64,000 bases of DNA, taken from assembly GCF_003063375.1 (NCBI RefSeq), contig NZ_NERY01000001.1, forward strand, positions 434,001 through 498,000, given 5' to 3'. Each line of letters starts with the position of its first letter. Position 1 is the stretch's first letter. The stretch comes from Limnohabitans sp. MMS-10A-178. GTDB lineage: Bacteria; Pseudomonadota; Gammaproteobacteria; Burkholderiales; Burkholderiaceae_C. Position numbers and translations under genes: made by a program. Positions 46,123 through 53,651 of this stretch are shown in pieces. The notes under the pieces are model-generated. The model was given only the letters and a program-made list of their open reading frames with translations. It made no database searches and had not been told where the DNA came from.

Positions 46123-46571
46123 GCGCTGTTCTTTCTTGAAAGCAGTGTCATGAGTTGGCCAGCAAAGCCAGAGGGCAGTGAACCCGAGTTGGCCATGGGT
46201 TCAAAATCGTCTAACTCTGCCAACAAACTGATGTGCGTGGGGGTGTGGCCTAAGGCCAAAATACGATCTTGCATGCGAACCACCAACAAACGTTCGCGCG
46301 GGCCCACTGGAAAGGCGGCCAGCAATTGAATTTGTCCACCTACTGTAGAGCCCTGTGCGCCACGGCGAAAAAGCCAAACCACCACCGCAACCAGCACCAC
46401 CAGCAAGCTGAGAGTGACCAAACCTAACCAAGCGCCTCCCCAGACAGACGACGATGAGCCAGAAGCGCCATTTGAAACGGGCGCTGACAAGGCTTGCGCT
46501 TGAGCGGCAATTGAGAAAATGCCTAAATAGACAAATGCTGAAAGACGCGACAAGGAGGAAAGTGGGGTCAA
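46119..46571 (-). CDS. fliO: Flagellar biosynthesis protein FliO
   Basis: FliO helps FliP assemble. The 150-residue protein has a signal-like N-terminus, one membrane helix (about 46-68) and a cytoplasmic domain with LLAAFPVGPRERLLVVRMQDRILALGHTPTHISLLAEL, the conserved FliO pattern. The start is TTG at 46571, overlapping the fliN stop (TTGA). Sequence conservation in this family is low, but the position between fliN and fliP is decisive. Confidence 0.93.
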   Translation of the reverse strand: MTPLSSLSRLSAFVYLGIFSIAAQAQALSAPVSNGASGSSSSVWGGAWLGLVTLSLLVVLVAVVVWLFRRGAQGSTVGGQIQLLAAFPVGPRERLLVVRMQDRILALGHTPTHISLLAELDDFEPMANSGSLPSGFAGQLMTLLSRKNSA

Positions 46572-46921
46572 TTTTTAGATTTCCGTAAACGCTCCGATGG
46601 TGAAATGATATCAGTCAAGCGGATGCCGTAGCGGTCGTCAACGATGACAACTTCGCCTTGTGCAATTAAACAACCGTTAACCACCAAATTCAAGGGCTCT
46701 CCAGCCTCCACGTCAAGCTCGATCACGCCACCGTTTTGAACCGACATGAGGTCGCCCAATGGCATCTGGGTTCGGCCCAACTCAATCATCACCTTCACGG
46801 GCAGGTCCATGACCATGTCCATGTCGTGAATGGCCGGTTTTGCGGTGTCTGCTTCGGGAGAAGGCACCTTGCCCCAATGACTTAAGTCATCAGAGTGCCG
46901 TTTTTCAATCTGCTCGGTCAC
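46568..46921 (-). CDS. fliN: Flagellar motor switch protein FliN
   Basis: FliN builds the lower C-ring and docks FliH. The 117-residue protein has the SpoA domain: VMDLPVKVMIELGRTQMPLGDLMSVQNGGVIELDVEAGEPLNLVVNG in outline, ending RYGIRLTDIISPSERLRK. The start is GTG at 46921 and overlaps fliM by 4 bases. The first 30 residues are a variable charged tail. Confidence 0.96.
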   Translation of the reverse strand: MTEQIEKRHSDDLSHWGKVPSPEADTAKPAIHDMDMVMDLPVKVMIELGRTQMPLGDLMSVQNGGVIELDVEAGEPLNLVVNGCLIAQGEVVIVDDRYGIRLTDIISPSERLRKSKN

Positions 46922-47976
46922 AGGTCACCTTCACTTTTTTGAATTTGTTGATCTAACTGGCTCAGGGCCTTTGCGGCATTGGCCAAGTCTGTTTGCGCCT
47001 GGGCGGGAACGTCAAGGCTGCCGAGGTATTGACCCGAAGTTGCACCCTCAAAGTCTTCAATTTTGGGAATGACCGGCGCGGCATTCATGTGCTCCACCTT
47101 CAGAGCGTAATGGCCATTTCTAACGCCATAGCGCCCGCTGAGGATGCTGACGCCATCGACCATGAGGCGCACCGGTGCCGATAAATCAATGGGCAGAACT
47201 TGGCCCAAAGACAAAGACAACAATTGCGCCACAGAAAGTTCTTTTTCACACAAGACGGCCACAGACTCGACGGGCTTGGCATACAACTGATGCTGCAGGC
47301 TGCGGCTCCACCCGCCTGGTTGCCCCGAAGCTTCGGAAGGGTTGGCTGAGGTGCTGGGGGTTTGCCAGCTCAGTGCGCGCTTGGGCAGACACAAATCTAC
47401 TTTCAGTTCGAGCAAGTTGAAGTGGATGGAAAATTGAGCGTGCAACACCGTGTCTTTGTGAGAGGCTAGCCTGAGCGAGGAGAGTTGTTGCTCTTGCCTG
47501 AGGGGTTGCAATCGAATGGGGTAAGCTGTTTGCCACGCTGCCTCATAGGCCGTGGCCAATGTTTCAAGCAAACGTTGCCGAATACCCAATTCGATGTGTG
47601 TGAGTTTGCTGCTTCTTGGTTTGATGGGAATGATGCCGGCGCCGCCAAACAAACAATCTACGGCTGCAGCCACCCAGCGAGAGTCGAAGCTCCAGGCGCA
47701 AAGTGTTTGAAGCGCATCGATTTCAAACACTTGAATGTCTGCAAAAGAGGGTGCTTCGAGCACAAAGGCTTCGTAAGTTTTCATCTCCATGTGGCCAGCC
47801 AAAATCTTGATTTCAGCTGGAACCAAGGTAGACATAGACTGTCGCCACTGCGTTACAAATTGCATGTGCATAGCATCCAGCTGCTCGCGATCCCAGTCGT
47901 GCGCGACCTGAGTGTCTAAGCCCTCTAGGGCTTCTTTGGCAAATGGAAATTGCATGTTGTCTGGGTTGGTGTTCAT
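46918..47976 (-). CDS. fliM: Flagellar motor switch protein FliM
   Basis: FliM is the C-ring part that binds phosphorylated CheY. The 352-residue protein has the middle CheC-like domain (about 45-230; DALQTLCAWSFDSRWVAAAVDCLFGGAG) and a C-terminal SpoA domain (about 255-320). The N-terminal CheY-binding motif (LSQxEIDxLL) is not recognisable in the first residues, which read MNTNPDNMQFPFAKEALEGL. The protein is diverged overall. The gene starts 23 bases after the fliK stop; fliL, normally between them, is absent. Confidence 0.9.
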   Translation of the reverse strand: MNTNPDNMQFPFAKEALEGLDTQVAHDWDREQLDAMHMQFVTQWRQSMSTLVPAEIKILAGHMEMKTYEAFVLEAPSFADIQVFEIDALQTLCAWSFDSRWVAAAVDCLFGGAGIIPIKPRSSKLTHIELGIRQRLLETLATAYEAAWQTAYPIRLQPLRQEQQLSSLRLASHKDTVLHAQFSIHFNLLELKVDLCLPKRALSWQTPSTSANPSEASGQPGGWSRSLQHQLYAKPVESVAVLCEKELSVAQLLSLSLGQVLPIDLSAPVRLMVDGVSILSGRYGVRNGHYALKVEHMNAAPVIPKIEDFEGATSGQYLGSLDVPAQAQTDLANAAKALSQLDQQIQKSEGDL

Positions 47977-47999
47977 AAGTTTCTTCTAGGCTCAAAGCT

Positions 48000-49976
48000 T
48001 TACGCGTAGAGATAAACTTGGTTAGAGCCGGTTTCGCGGGCGCGCATGGCGCCTGTTTCCCGCGGCGTCATAACCTTGGATGGGTCGCCAGCAGCCTGAT
48101 TGCCGCTAAAAGCACGTTCTTGGTAATCTGCAAAATTTGCAGCATTGGAAGAGCCAGACTGACCCTGCTGCCGCATATCAAGCTGCAACTCCAAACCCAT
48201 TTGCTGAAATTGCTCACGCAATTGCGGCGCACTTTGTTCGAGTCGGGTTTTGGTGGAATCGCTCACGCCTTCCACAATGAGCAAGGCGTTGCCGCGTTCA
48301 TCGAGCTTTAGCTCAATGGTGAATTTGCTTTGATCGGGGGGTGTGAGTTCCATCACCACATGACCGCCGCCTTGCTTCACCATCTTTTGAATTTCTAGCT
48401 GTATTGCGCCGGCATCCAGTCTCACTTCATGAGGAACCAGCGGCGCTACACGTTCTTGTGATTGCGTAGAAATCCAATCCATCACGGTTGTCACTGGGCG
48501 TTGTGGACCTCCCACCAAGCTACTCACAAAACTCGAAGAAATGTCGTCCAAACTTTGAACTGTTTCTGGCCTAGGCGCTTCTTGCACAAGTTCTGTTAAA
48601 CCAGTGCTAGTGGCTGTCAGCCCGGCCAAATCTGTTCGATTGACCCCGGTGGCGTCGCCTTTTTGCTCATTTTTGATGCCCGACTGCACATTGCTGAACG
48701 AGACACCCTCAATCTGATTTTCCGATGAGGCTGCACCACCTTGCAGACCAAGCGCGTTGCCTTTGGATGTCTGGCCGGCTTGTAGCAATGGCGCATCCGA
48801 CTTAGACAACTTTGCATCAAAATTGAATGCGGTTTCTTGTGTCTGAGAAACTTGCGCTTCTGCCTTTGTGTCTGATATCGCGTCAGTTCTTGAGTCTGAT
48901 CTTGTGTCAGATAGAGTATTTTTCTTTTCAGCAGCCAAGTTGCCAACAGCTAAAGACTGTGCAGCGTTTGCAGAGTTGATGGGTACTGCCAACGTTGGAT
49001 TTGCTACAGAAGTACTTTTCTGGTCAACGCCATTGGTGGACGCTGAATTTGCCTCAGACTTCAAAGTGAAAGAAGGGTCTGCAACCATAGGCGAAGCCGC
49101 CGGCAGTGAAGCCTGATTGAAAATGACAGCTTCAGCTTGCAAGCCGGCAGGCTTGACGGTGTTGGAAGCTGGGGCAGTCAGTGCATTTTGCGCTTGCGCG
49201 GTGTCTGCAGGGGTGGAAGCCAGCTCGGCAGCTGCGGATGCCATAGAAGCCATCTGAGCCGACGGATTGCCGGTTGAAACATGGCTGGCGGGAATACTCT
49301 CACTGTTCAACAAAGACGAGCTCTGAGGGGATGCCAACTGAGCAGCCGAGGCAATTTGCGCCTCTACTTGCAAACCAGAGCCGGTGCCGGGGCCGGAGCC
49401 AGAGCTGGAAACAGAGCCAGCGCCAGAGGCCAGCGCCTGGGGTACTTGCCCAGCGTCTTGACCAGCTCCCGAAGCAGCACCGATTGAATGTGTGGCCGAA
49501 ACTTCGCCCAAATTGGCGGCAGCGGGCACAGGCACATTGGTCGCTGAAGTTGACATTTGCGCTGCCAAGTTGGCTGCAGCCAACTCTGCGCCTTGCAATG
49601 AATTGGCTAAATCAAGGGCTGTGGTGTCTTGCTTGAGAGCCTCGGTGGCATCGGTCAATAAAGTGCCAGATGCCAAATCTTGACCTGTTGAATTGGCAAG
49701 GCCTGCCTGACCAGTTAAGGCAAAATTTGCATCTCCCACGGCATTCATGAGCACTTCTGCCGGCAAAATTTGCAGGTCTGATGCTTTCTTGGCAGCATCT
49801 TCCGAATTGTCTGGGCTCAAATTTGCAGGTACCTCTGTAAGACCTGCAGGGGCTTGCATTGCAGCTGCCAGCTCCTGTGTAAAGCCTTCTTCTGGCGCTA
49901 GCGCAGCAGGATCTAGTGCGTCGATGGAAAGCGTTGGAGCCGCAGCAGAAGGTGGGTTGGATACAAAGATGGCCAT
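48000..49976 (-). CDS. fliK: Flagellar hook-length control protein FliK
   Basis: FliK measures the hook and triggers FlhB's switch in export specificity. The 658-residue protein is mostly a Ser/Ala/Gln-rich, low-complexity region, as expected of the secreted molecular ruler, and ends in the conserved Flg_hook domain (about 540-625): LDAGAIQLEIQKMVKQGGGHVVMELTPPDQSKFTIELKLDERGNALLI. A strong sigma-54 promoter lies just upstream, and the ribosome-binding site GGAAA fits the ATG at 49976. A second FliK-like protein is encoded at 61736-62743. Confidence 0.94.
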   Translation of the reverse strand: MAIFVSNPPSAAAPTLSIDALDPAALAPEEGFTQELAAAMQAPAGLTEVPANLSPDNSEDAAKKASDLQILPAEVLMNAVGDANFALTGQAGLANSTGQDLASGTLLTDATEALKQDTTALDLANSLQGAELAAANLAAQMSTSATNVPVPAAANLGEVSATHSIGAASGAGQDAGQVPQALASGAGSVSSSGSGPGTGSGLQVEAQIASAAQLASPQSSSLLNSESIPASHVSTGNPSAQMASMASAAAELASTPADTAQAQNALTAPASNTVKPAGLQAEAVIFNQASLPAASPMVADPSFTLKSEANSASTNGVDQKSTSVANPTLAVPINSANAAQSLAVGNLAAEKKNTLSDTRSDSRTDAISDTKAEAQVSQTQETAFNFDAKLSKSDAPLLQAGQTSKGNALGLQGGAASSENQIEGVSFSNVQSGIKNEQKGDATGVNRTDLAGLTATSTGLTELVQEAPRPETVQSLDDISSSFVSSLVGGPQRPVTTVMDWISTQSQERVAPLVPHEVRLDAGAIQLEIQKMVKQGGGHVVMELTPPDQSKFTIELKLDERGNALLIVEGVSDSTKTRLEQSAPQLREQFQQMGLELQLDMRQQGQSGSSNAANFADYQERAFSGNQAAGDPSKVMTPRETGAMRARETGSNQVYLYA

Positions 49977-50006
49977 GATTTAATTTCCAAAATTTAAATC
50001 ATGTAA

Positions 50007-50022
50007 TGCAACTTCAATGCCA
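50007..50022 (-). promoter_or_regulatory. Sigma-54 promoter upstream of fliK
   Basis: On the minus strand the sequence reads TGGCATTGAAGTTGCA, with TGGCA at -24 and TTGCA at -12 and exactly 10 bases between GG and GC. The predicted start is near 49996, 20 bases before the fliK ATG. It would let fliK, fliMNOPQR be expressed apart from fliFGHIJ. Confidence 0.8.
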
Positions 50023-50027
50023 CCTTG

Positions 50028-50462
50028 CTATTTGCTGTTTTGTCGGGCCTGTAAAACGTCTTCTAAAGCCTTGTCCTCGTGCTTCTCAAACTGATGCTGG
50101 CGCTGTTGTTTGCGCTTGGCCAAGAAAGATTGAAGGGTTTTGAGGCGCTGGGCATCTTGCAAGGCTTTGTCTAGGGCCTCTCGGCTTTGTGACTTCAAAG
50201 CCTGCACCTCGGGCTCTTGCGATTTGGCTGTAGCCCGCAAATTGAGACCAAAATTGGCTTGGGTTTGCAAATTCAAAACGCTATCGCCTTCTTTGGCTGC
50301 TTTCACCCACTGCGTTTCGTATTCCTTGGCATAGGACTCAACTTGCAAATTGAAATTGCGCACGCGCTCATATTCGGCCTGAACCCGTTTGGACTGCGCC
50401 ACAGACCGGTCTTTGCGCAATTTCAGCATTTGCTGAAGCACTTCAAACACGCGATTGCTCAT
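50028..50462 (-). CDS. fliJ: Flagellar export chaperone FliJ
   Basis: FliJ is the coiled-coil stalk of the FliI ATPase. The 144-residue protein is almost entirely helical and charged (QMLKLRKDRSVAQSKRVQAEYERVRNFNLQVESYAKEY), with a heptad pattern across its length. Sequence similarity in the family is weak, so the call rests on length, coiled coil and its overlap with fliI. The ATG overlaps the fliI stop by 4 bases. Confidence 0.9.
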   Translation of the reverse strand: MSNRVFEVLQQMLKLRKDRSVAQSKRVQAEYERVRNFNLQVESYAKEYETQWVKAAKEGDSVLNLQTQANFGLNLRATAKSQEPEVQALKSQSREALDKALQDAQRLKTLQSFLAKRKQQRQHQFEKHEDKALEDVLQARQNSK

Positions 50463-51838
50463 ATTTTGGAAGCCCTCGCAATGCTGCTCAAAGCCGTCAC
50501 ACTGCCCTCAAGGTCAGCCACCTGGTGCGACTCTTGTTGCAAAAAAGTTTGAATGTGAGGCCACAATCTCAGCGCCGCATCTAAATCGGGGTCGCTGCCC
50601 TGCATGTAAGCGCCCATGGCCACCATGTCGCGACTGCGCTCGTGCCGGCTAATCAGTTGTTTAATGCGCCGGGCCGCCAGCACATGGTCTTGCGTAGCCA
50701 CTTTGGGCATCACCCTGGAAATAGATTTTTCAATGTCAATGGCGGGGTAGTGACCTGAGTCGGCCAATTCGCGTGACAAGAAAATGTGCCCATCAAGCAC
50801 ACCCCGCGCAGCATCGGCCACGGGGTCGTGCACATCGTCGCCTTCTAGCAGCACCGTGTAAAAAGCCGTTAAGGAGCCCTCAGGGTGTTCGCCGTTGCCC
50901 ACTTTTTCAACCAGCGCTGGCAGCTTGCCAAACACACTGGCAGGGTAGCCGCGGGCCACTGGCGCCTCGCCAAGACTTAAGCCAATTTCGCGTTGCGCCA
51001 TGGCGTAGCGGGTGAGGCTGTCAACAATGAGCACCACATGCTTGCCTTGGTCTCTGAACCAAGTGGCCACGTCGGTGGCGTATTCGGCGCCTTTGGCACG
51101 CGCTAAGGGAGACGTATCGGCAGGCGAGGCCACCACCACAGCACGAGATCTCGACACATCGTCCAATTGGTCATCGCAAAACTCGCGCACCTCGCGGCTG
51201 CGTTCGCCCACCAGCGCAATCACAATGACATCGGCCACGCAATTGCGTGTGAGCATGGAAAGCAACACACTCTTGCCCACGCCAGAACCGGCAAACAAGC
51301 CCATGCGCTGGCCACGCCCCACAGACAACATGGCATTGATGGCGCGCACACCGGTGTCAAGCGGTTCGTGAATGGGTTTGCGTTTGAGCGGGTTAGGGGA
51401 GGCAAAGCGCATGAGGTCGTCGCTCCAGCTGGCACCGCCCAAACCATCAAGGGGTCTGCCCAAACCGTCAACCACTCGGCCCAACAGCTGAGGACCAATG
51501 GGCACTGACGCAATGCCCTGCCGCATTTGATAGCCCTGCGCGCGTCGCTGCGGTGTAAGCAATGGGTAGACCACGGCACCTGGCGAAAGCCCCGCCATTT
51601 GATCAAAGGCCATGAGGTAGGTGGTGTCGCGTTCAAAGCCAATGCATTCGGCATCGACCCAAGTGCCTTGCCGAGAATTTTCTACACAAGCTTGCGCGCC
51701 AATCGACAAGGGCAAGCCTTCAACTTCTACCAACAGACCCGACACCCGTTTCACGCGGCCTTCGCGCACAGACAAGGGCAAGTTGGCCAACTTGGCGCGT
51801 TGTGAGTCTACAAATTGTTGAAGATCGGCCTGGCTCAA
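50459..51838 (-). CDS. fliI: Flagellum-specific ATPase FliI
   Basis: FliI is the hexameric ATPase of the flagellar export apparatus. The 459-residue protein has the Walker A GLFAGSGVGKSVLL, the VALVGERSREVREF segment with the catalytic glutamate, the Walker B VLIVDSLTRYAMAQRE and GYPASVFGKLPALVE, all typical of F1-beta-like export ATPases. The start is TTG at 51838; no ATG fits the family. It lies 11 bases after fliH. Confidence 0.97.
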   Translation of the reverse strand: MSQADLQQFVDSQRAKLANLPLSVREGRVKRVSGLLVEVEGLPLSIGAQACVENSRQGTWVDAECIGFERDTTYLMAFDQMAGLSPGAVVYPLLTPQRRAQGYQMRQGIASVPIGPQLLGRVVDGLGRPLDGLGGASWSDDLMRFASPNPLKRKPIHEPLDTGVRAINAMLSVGRGQRMGLFAGSGVGKSVLLSMLTRNCVADVIVIALVGERSREVREFCDDQLDDVSRSRAVVVASPADTSPLARAKGAEYATDVATWFRDQGKHVVLIVDSLTRYAMAQREIGLSLGEAPVARGYPASVFGKLPALVEKVGNGEHPEGSLTAFYTVLLEGDDVHDPVADAARGVLDGHIFLSRELADSGHYPAIDIEKSISRVMPKVATQDHVLAARRIKQLISRHERSRDMVAMGAYMQGSDPDLDAALRLWPHIQTFLQQESHQVADLEGSVTALSSIARASKI

Positions 51839-51849
51839 GGCGGTCTCCT

Positions 51850-52566
51850 TCAGACTGTATCCGAAGCGTGTTGGGGCAATAAACCTAATGCGCTTCTCAC
51901 CAATGCATCGCGTGCACTGACACCTACATCGAGCCTGGTGCCATCGACCAATACATAAGCAAAGCCCTTGCTCAATTCTCCATCGGCTCGAACCAAAGAC
52001 TGAAATGGCATGTCAGGGTGGCTAAGCAAAGACTGCCAAGCTTCAAGCTCTGCAGGGGGCACGCCCACAATTAAATTTTCACCTGGACGGGGCAAGCGCA
52101 TGAGGGCTTCTTGCACAGCGGCTACAAACACCGAGCGGTCCATTTGCTCTTTACCGGCCAAGCGCAGTGCTGTTTCATACACCCACTCGGGCAAAGCAGA
52201 TTGAAAGGCTTGTGGCAAAGATTGCAGTTCGGCCATGACGCGCTGCATTTCTTTAGACATGTGCTCAATGTCTTTGATGCCGCTTTGATAGCCTTGCTGA
52301 TATCCAACTTGAAAGCCTTCTGTGCGGCCTTGCTCAATGCCTTCTTCGCGGCCTTTGGCAGCGCCTTGCGCATGACCTTCGTTGAGGCCTTCTTGAAGAC
52401 CTCGGGCATAGGCATCTTGGTAGGCTTTGCCGCGAATGGCATCGACTTCGTTGACGCTGGGCAAAACCAAAATGGCTTCGTCTATCTGGCGCACAGAAGT
52501 GTGGCTTAGGGAGTGCTCGGTGGTGGCCGGCTCGCCGTCAAAAGAGGGAGGGCTCCAGCGGTTCAT
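51850..52566 (-). CDS. fliH: Flagellar export protein FliH
   Basis: FliH links FliI to FliN at the C-ring. The 238-residue protein shows the striking GxxxG-type repeats of FliH at about residues 55-95 (GLQEGLNEGHAQGAAKGREE, GIEQGRTEGFQVGYQQGYQSG) and a C-terminal domain like V/A-type stator proteins. The ATG at 52566 lies 2 bases after the fliG stop; a TTG at 52572 would overlap fliG and add two residues. The N-terminal tail with NRWSPPSF fits the FliN-binding Trp segment. Confidence 0.94.
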   Translation of the reverse strand: MNRWSPPSFDGEPATTEHSLSHTSVRQIDEAILVLPSVNEVDAIRGKAYQDAYARGLQEGLNEGHAQGAAKGREEGIEQGRTEGFQVGYQQGYQSGIKDIEHMSKEMQRVMAELQSLPQAFQSALPEWVYETALRLAGKEQMDRSVFVAAVQEALMRLPRPGENLIVGVPPAELEAWQSLLSHPDMPFQSLVRADGELSKGFAYVLVDGTRLDVGVSARDALVRSALGLLPQHASDTV

Positions 52567-52568
52567 GA

Positions 52569-53651
52569 TCAATTGGCCCCAGTACCCATGCTGACGATGG
52601 CCAAAGAAATTCGCTCTTCGTCTTGCATCTGACGTGCCAGCAGCACAATTTCCGCTTGTTTGGCCTGAACCTCTTGCACTCGAACAGGTGGCATGCTTTC
52701 CATTTCCACGCGGAAACGATCTGCCTTGCTTTTGGTGATGTTGGAGAAAAAGAATTTTTGCAAATTGGGGCTGGCGCCTTTGAGCACCACCAGCATGGCA
52801 TCGTCTGGTACTTCGGTAAGCAAGGTTTGAACTGCTTGCGGCGCAATTTTCATCAAGTCTTCAAACGTGAACATGCGCTCGAAAATTTGTTCTGCCAATT
52901 TCTCGGAGTGCTGTCGGATGCTGGCCAAGGTGGTTTTCTCCAAACCACCAGTAAACAGTCGCAAAATTTCGGCAGCAGGACGTGCGCCACCAACGCCACT
53001 GATTTCTGCGGTGGTGTCGTCGCCAAGCGTTCGCTCCAACATGTCATTCAATTCCACCAAGGCAGAGGGATTGATTTGATCAAGCAGGGCCACACGCAGC
53101 ACCAATTCGTCGCGCAATTCGGCTTCAAACAATTCCAATACAGCGGCCGATCTTTCGGCAGGAATGAGCGACAGCAGGGTGGCTGACACTTGGGGGTGCT
53201 CTGCCTGCAAGTGGCGCTGCAATTGCTCGTTGCTCATGCTGGTTAGCAAATCGAGCGCAGGCACCGTGCTGGCCAATTGGCTGGCTGTTGAACCACCGGC
53301 TTCGCCTGCAAACTTGTCCATGAGAGACGTAACAAAACGCTGCGGGTCAAACGGCACTTGCTTGCGGTGCGCTGTGACGTTTTTAAATTCTTCCAGCACT
53401 TGAATCATGACCTCGCGGTCGATGCTTCTGAAGTTGGCCATGAGCGATGACACTTTTTGGGCTTCAGCAGGTGTGAAGTTTTTCAGCAAAGTGCCGGCTA
53501 CTTCGGGGCCCAATGACATGAGCACAATGGCAGCGCGTGAAGGACCGTCTAAGTTGGCACCACTGCTTCTTTCAAGGTCTGGCGATTGCAGACCTTTGCG
53601 AAGTGCGCCACCCAAAACGCCCGGTTTGAAATTTGAAACGGCCGTGTTCAT
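52569..53651 (-). CDS. fliG: Flagellar motor switch protein FliG
   Basis: FliG connects the MS ring to the C-ring and takes force from MotA. The 360-residue protein has the N-terminal FliF-binding domain (SRAAIVLMSLGPEVAGTLLKNFTPAEAQKVSSLM), the EHPQ motif in LQAEHPQVSATLL, and the C-terminal torque domain. In the torque helix, Lys291 and Arg324 (E. coli 264 and 297) are kept, but the positions of Arg281, Asp288 and Asp289 read Ser308, Val315 and Glu316. An N-terminal tail of about 35 residues precedes the family core. It overlaps fliF by 4 bases. Confidence 0.96.
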   Translation of the reverse strand: MNTAVSNFKPGVLGGALRKGLQSPDLERSSGANLDGPSRAAIVLMSLGPEVAGTLLKNFTPAEAQKVSSLMANFRSIDREVMIQVLEEFKNVTAHRKQVPFDPQRFVTSLMDKFAGEAGGSTASQLASTVPALDLLTSMSNEQLQRHLQAEHPQVSATLLSLIPAERSAAVLELFEAELRDELVLRVALLDQINPSALVELNDMLERTLGDDTTAEISGVGGARPAAEILRLFTGGLEKTTLASIRQHSEKLAEQIFERMFTFEDLMKIAPQAVQTLLTEVPDDAMLVVLKGASPNLQKFFFSNITKSKADRFRVEMESMPPVRVQEVQAKQAEIVLLARQMQDEERISLAIVSMGTGAN

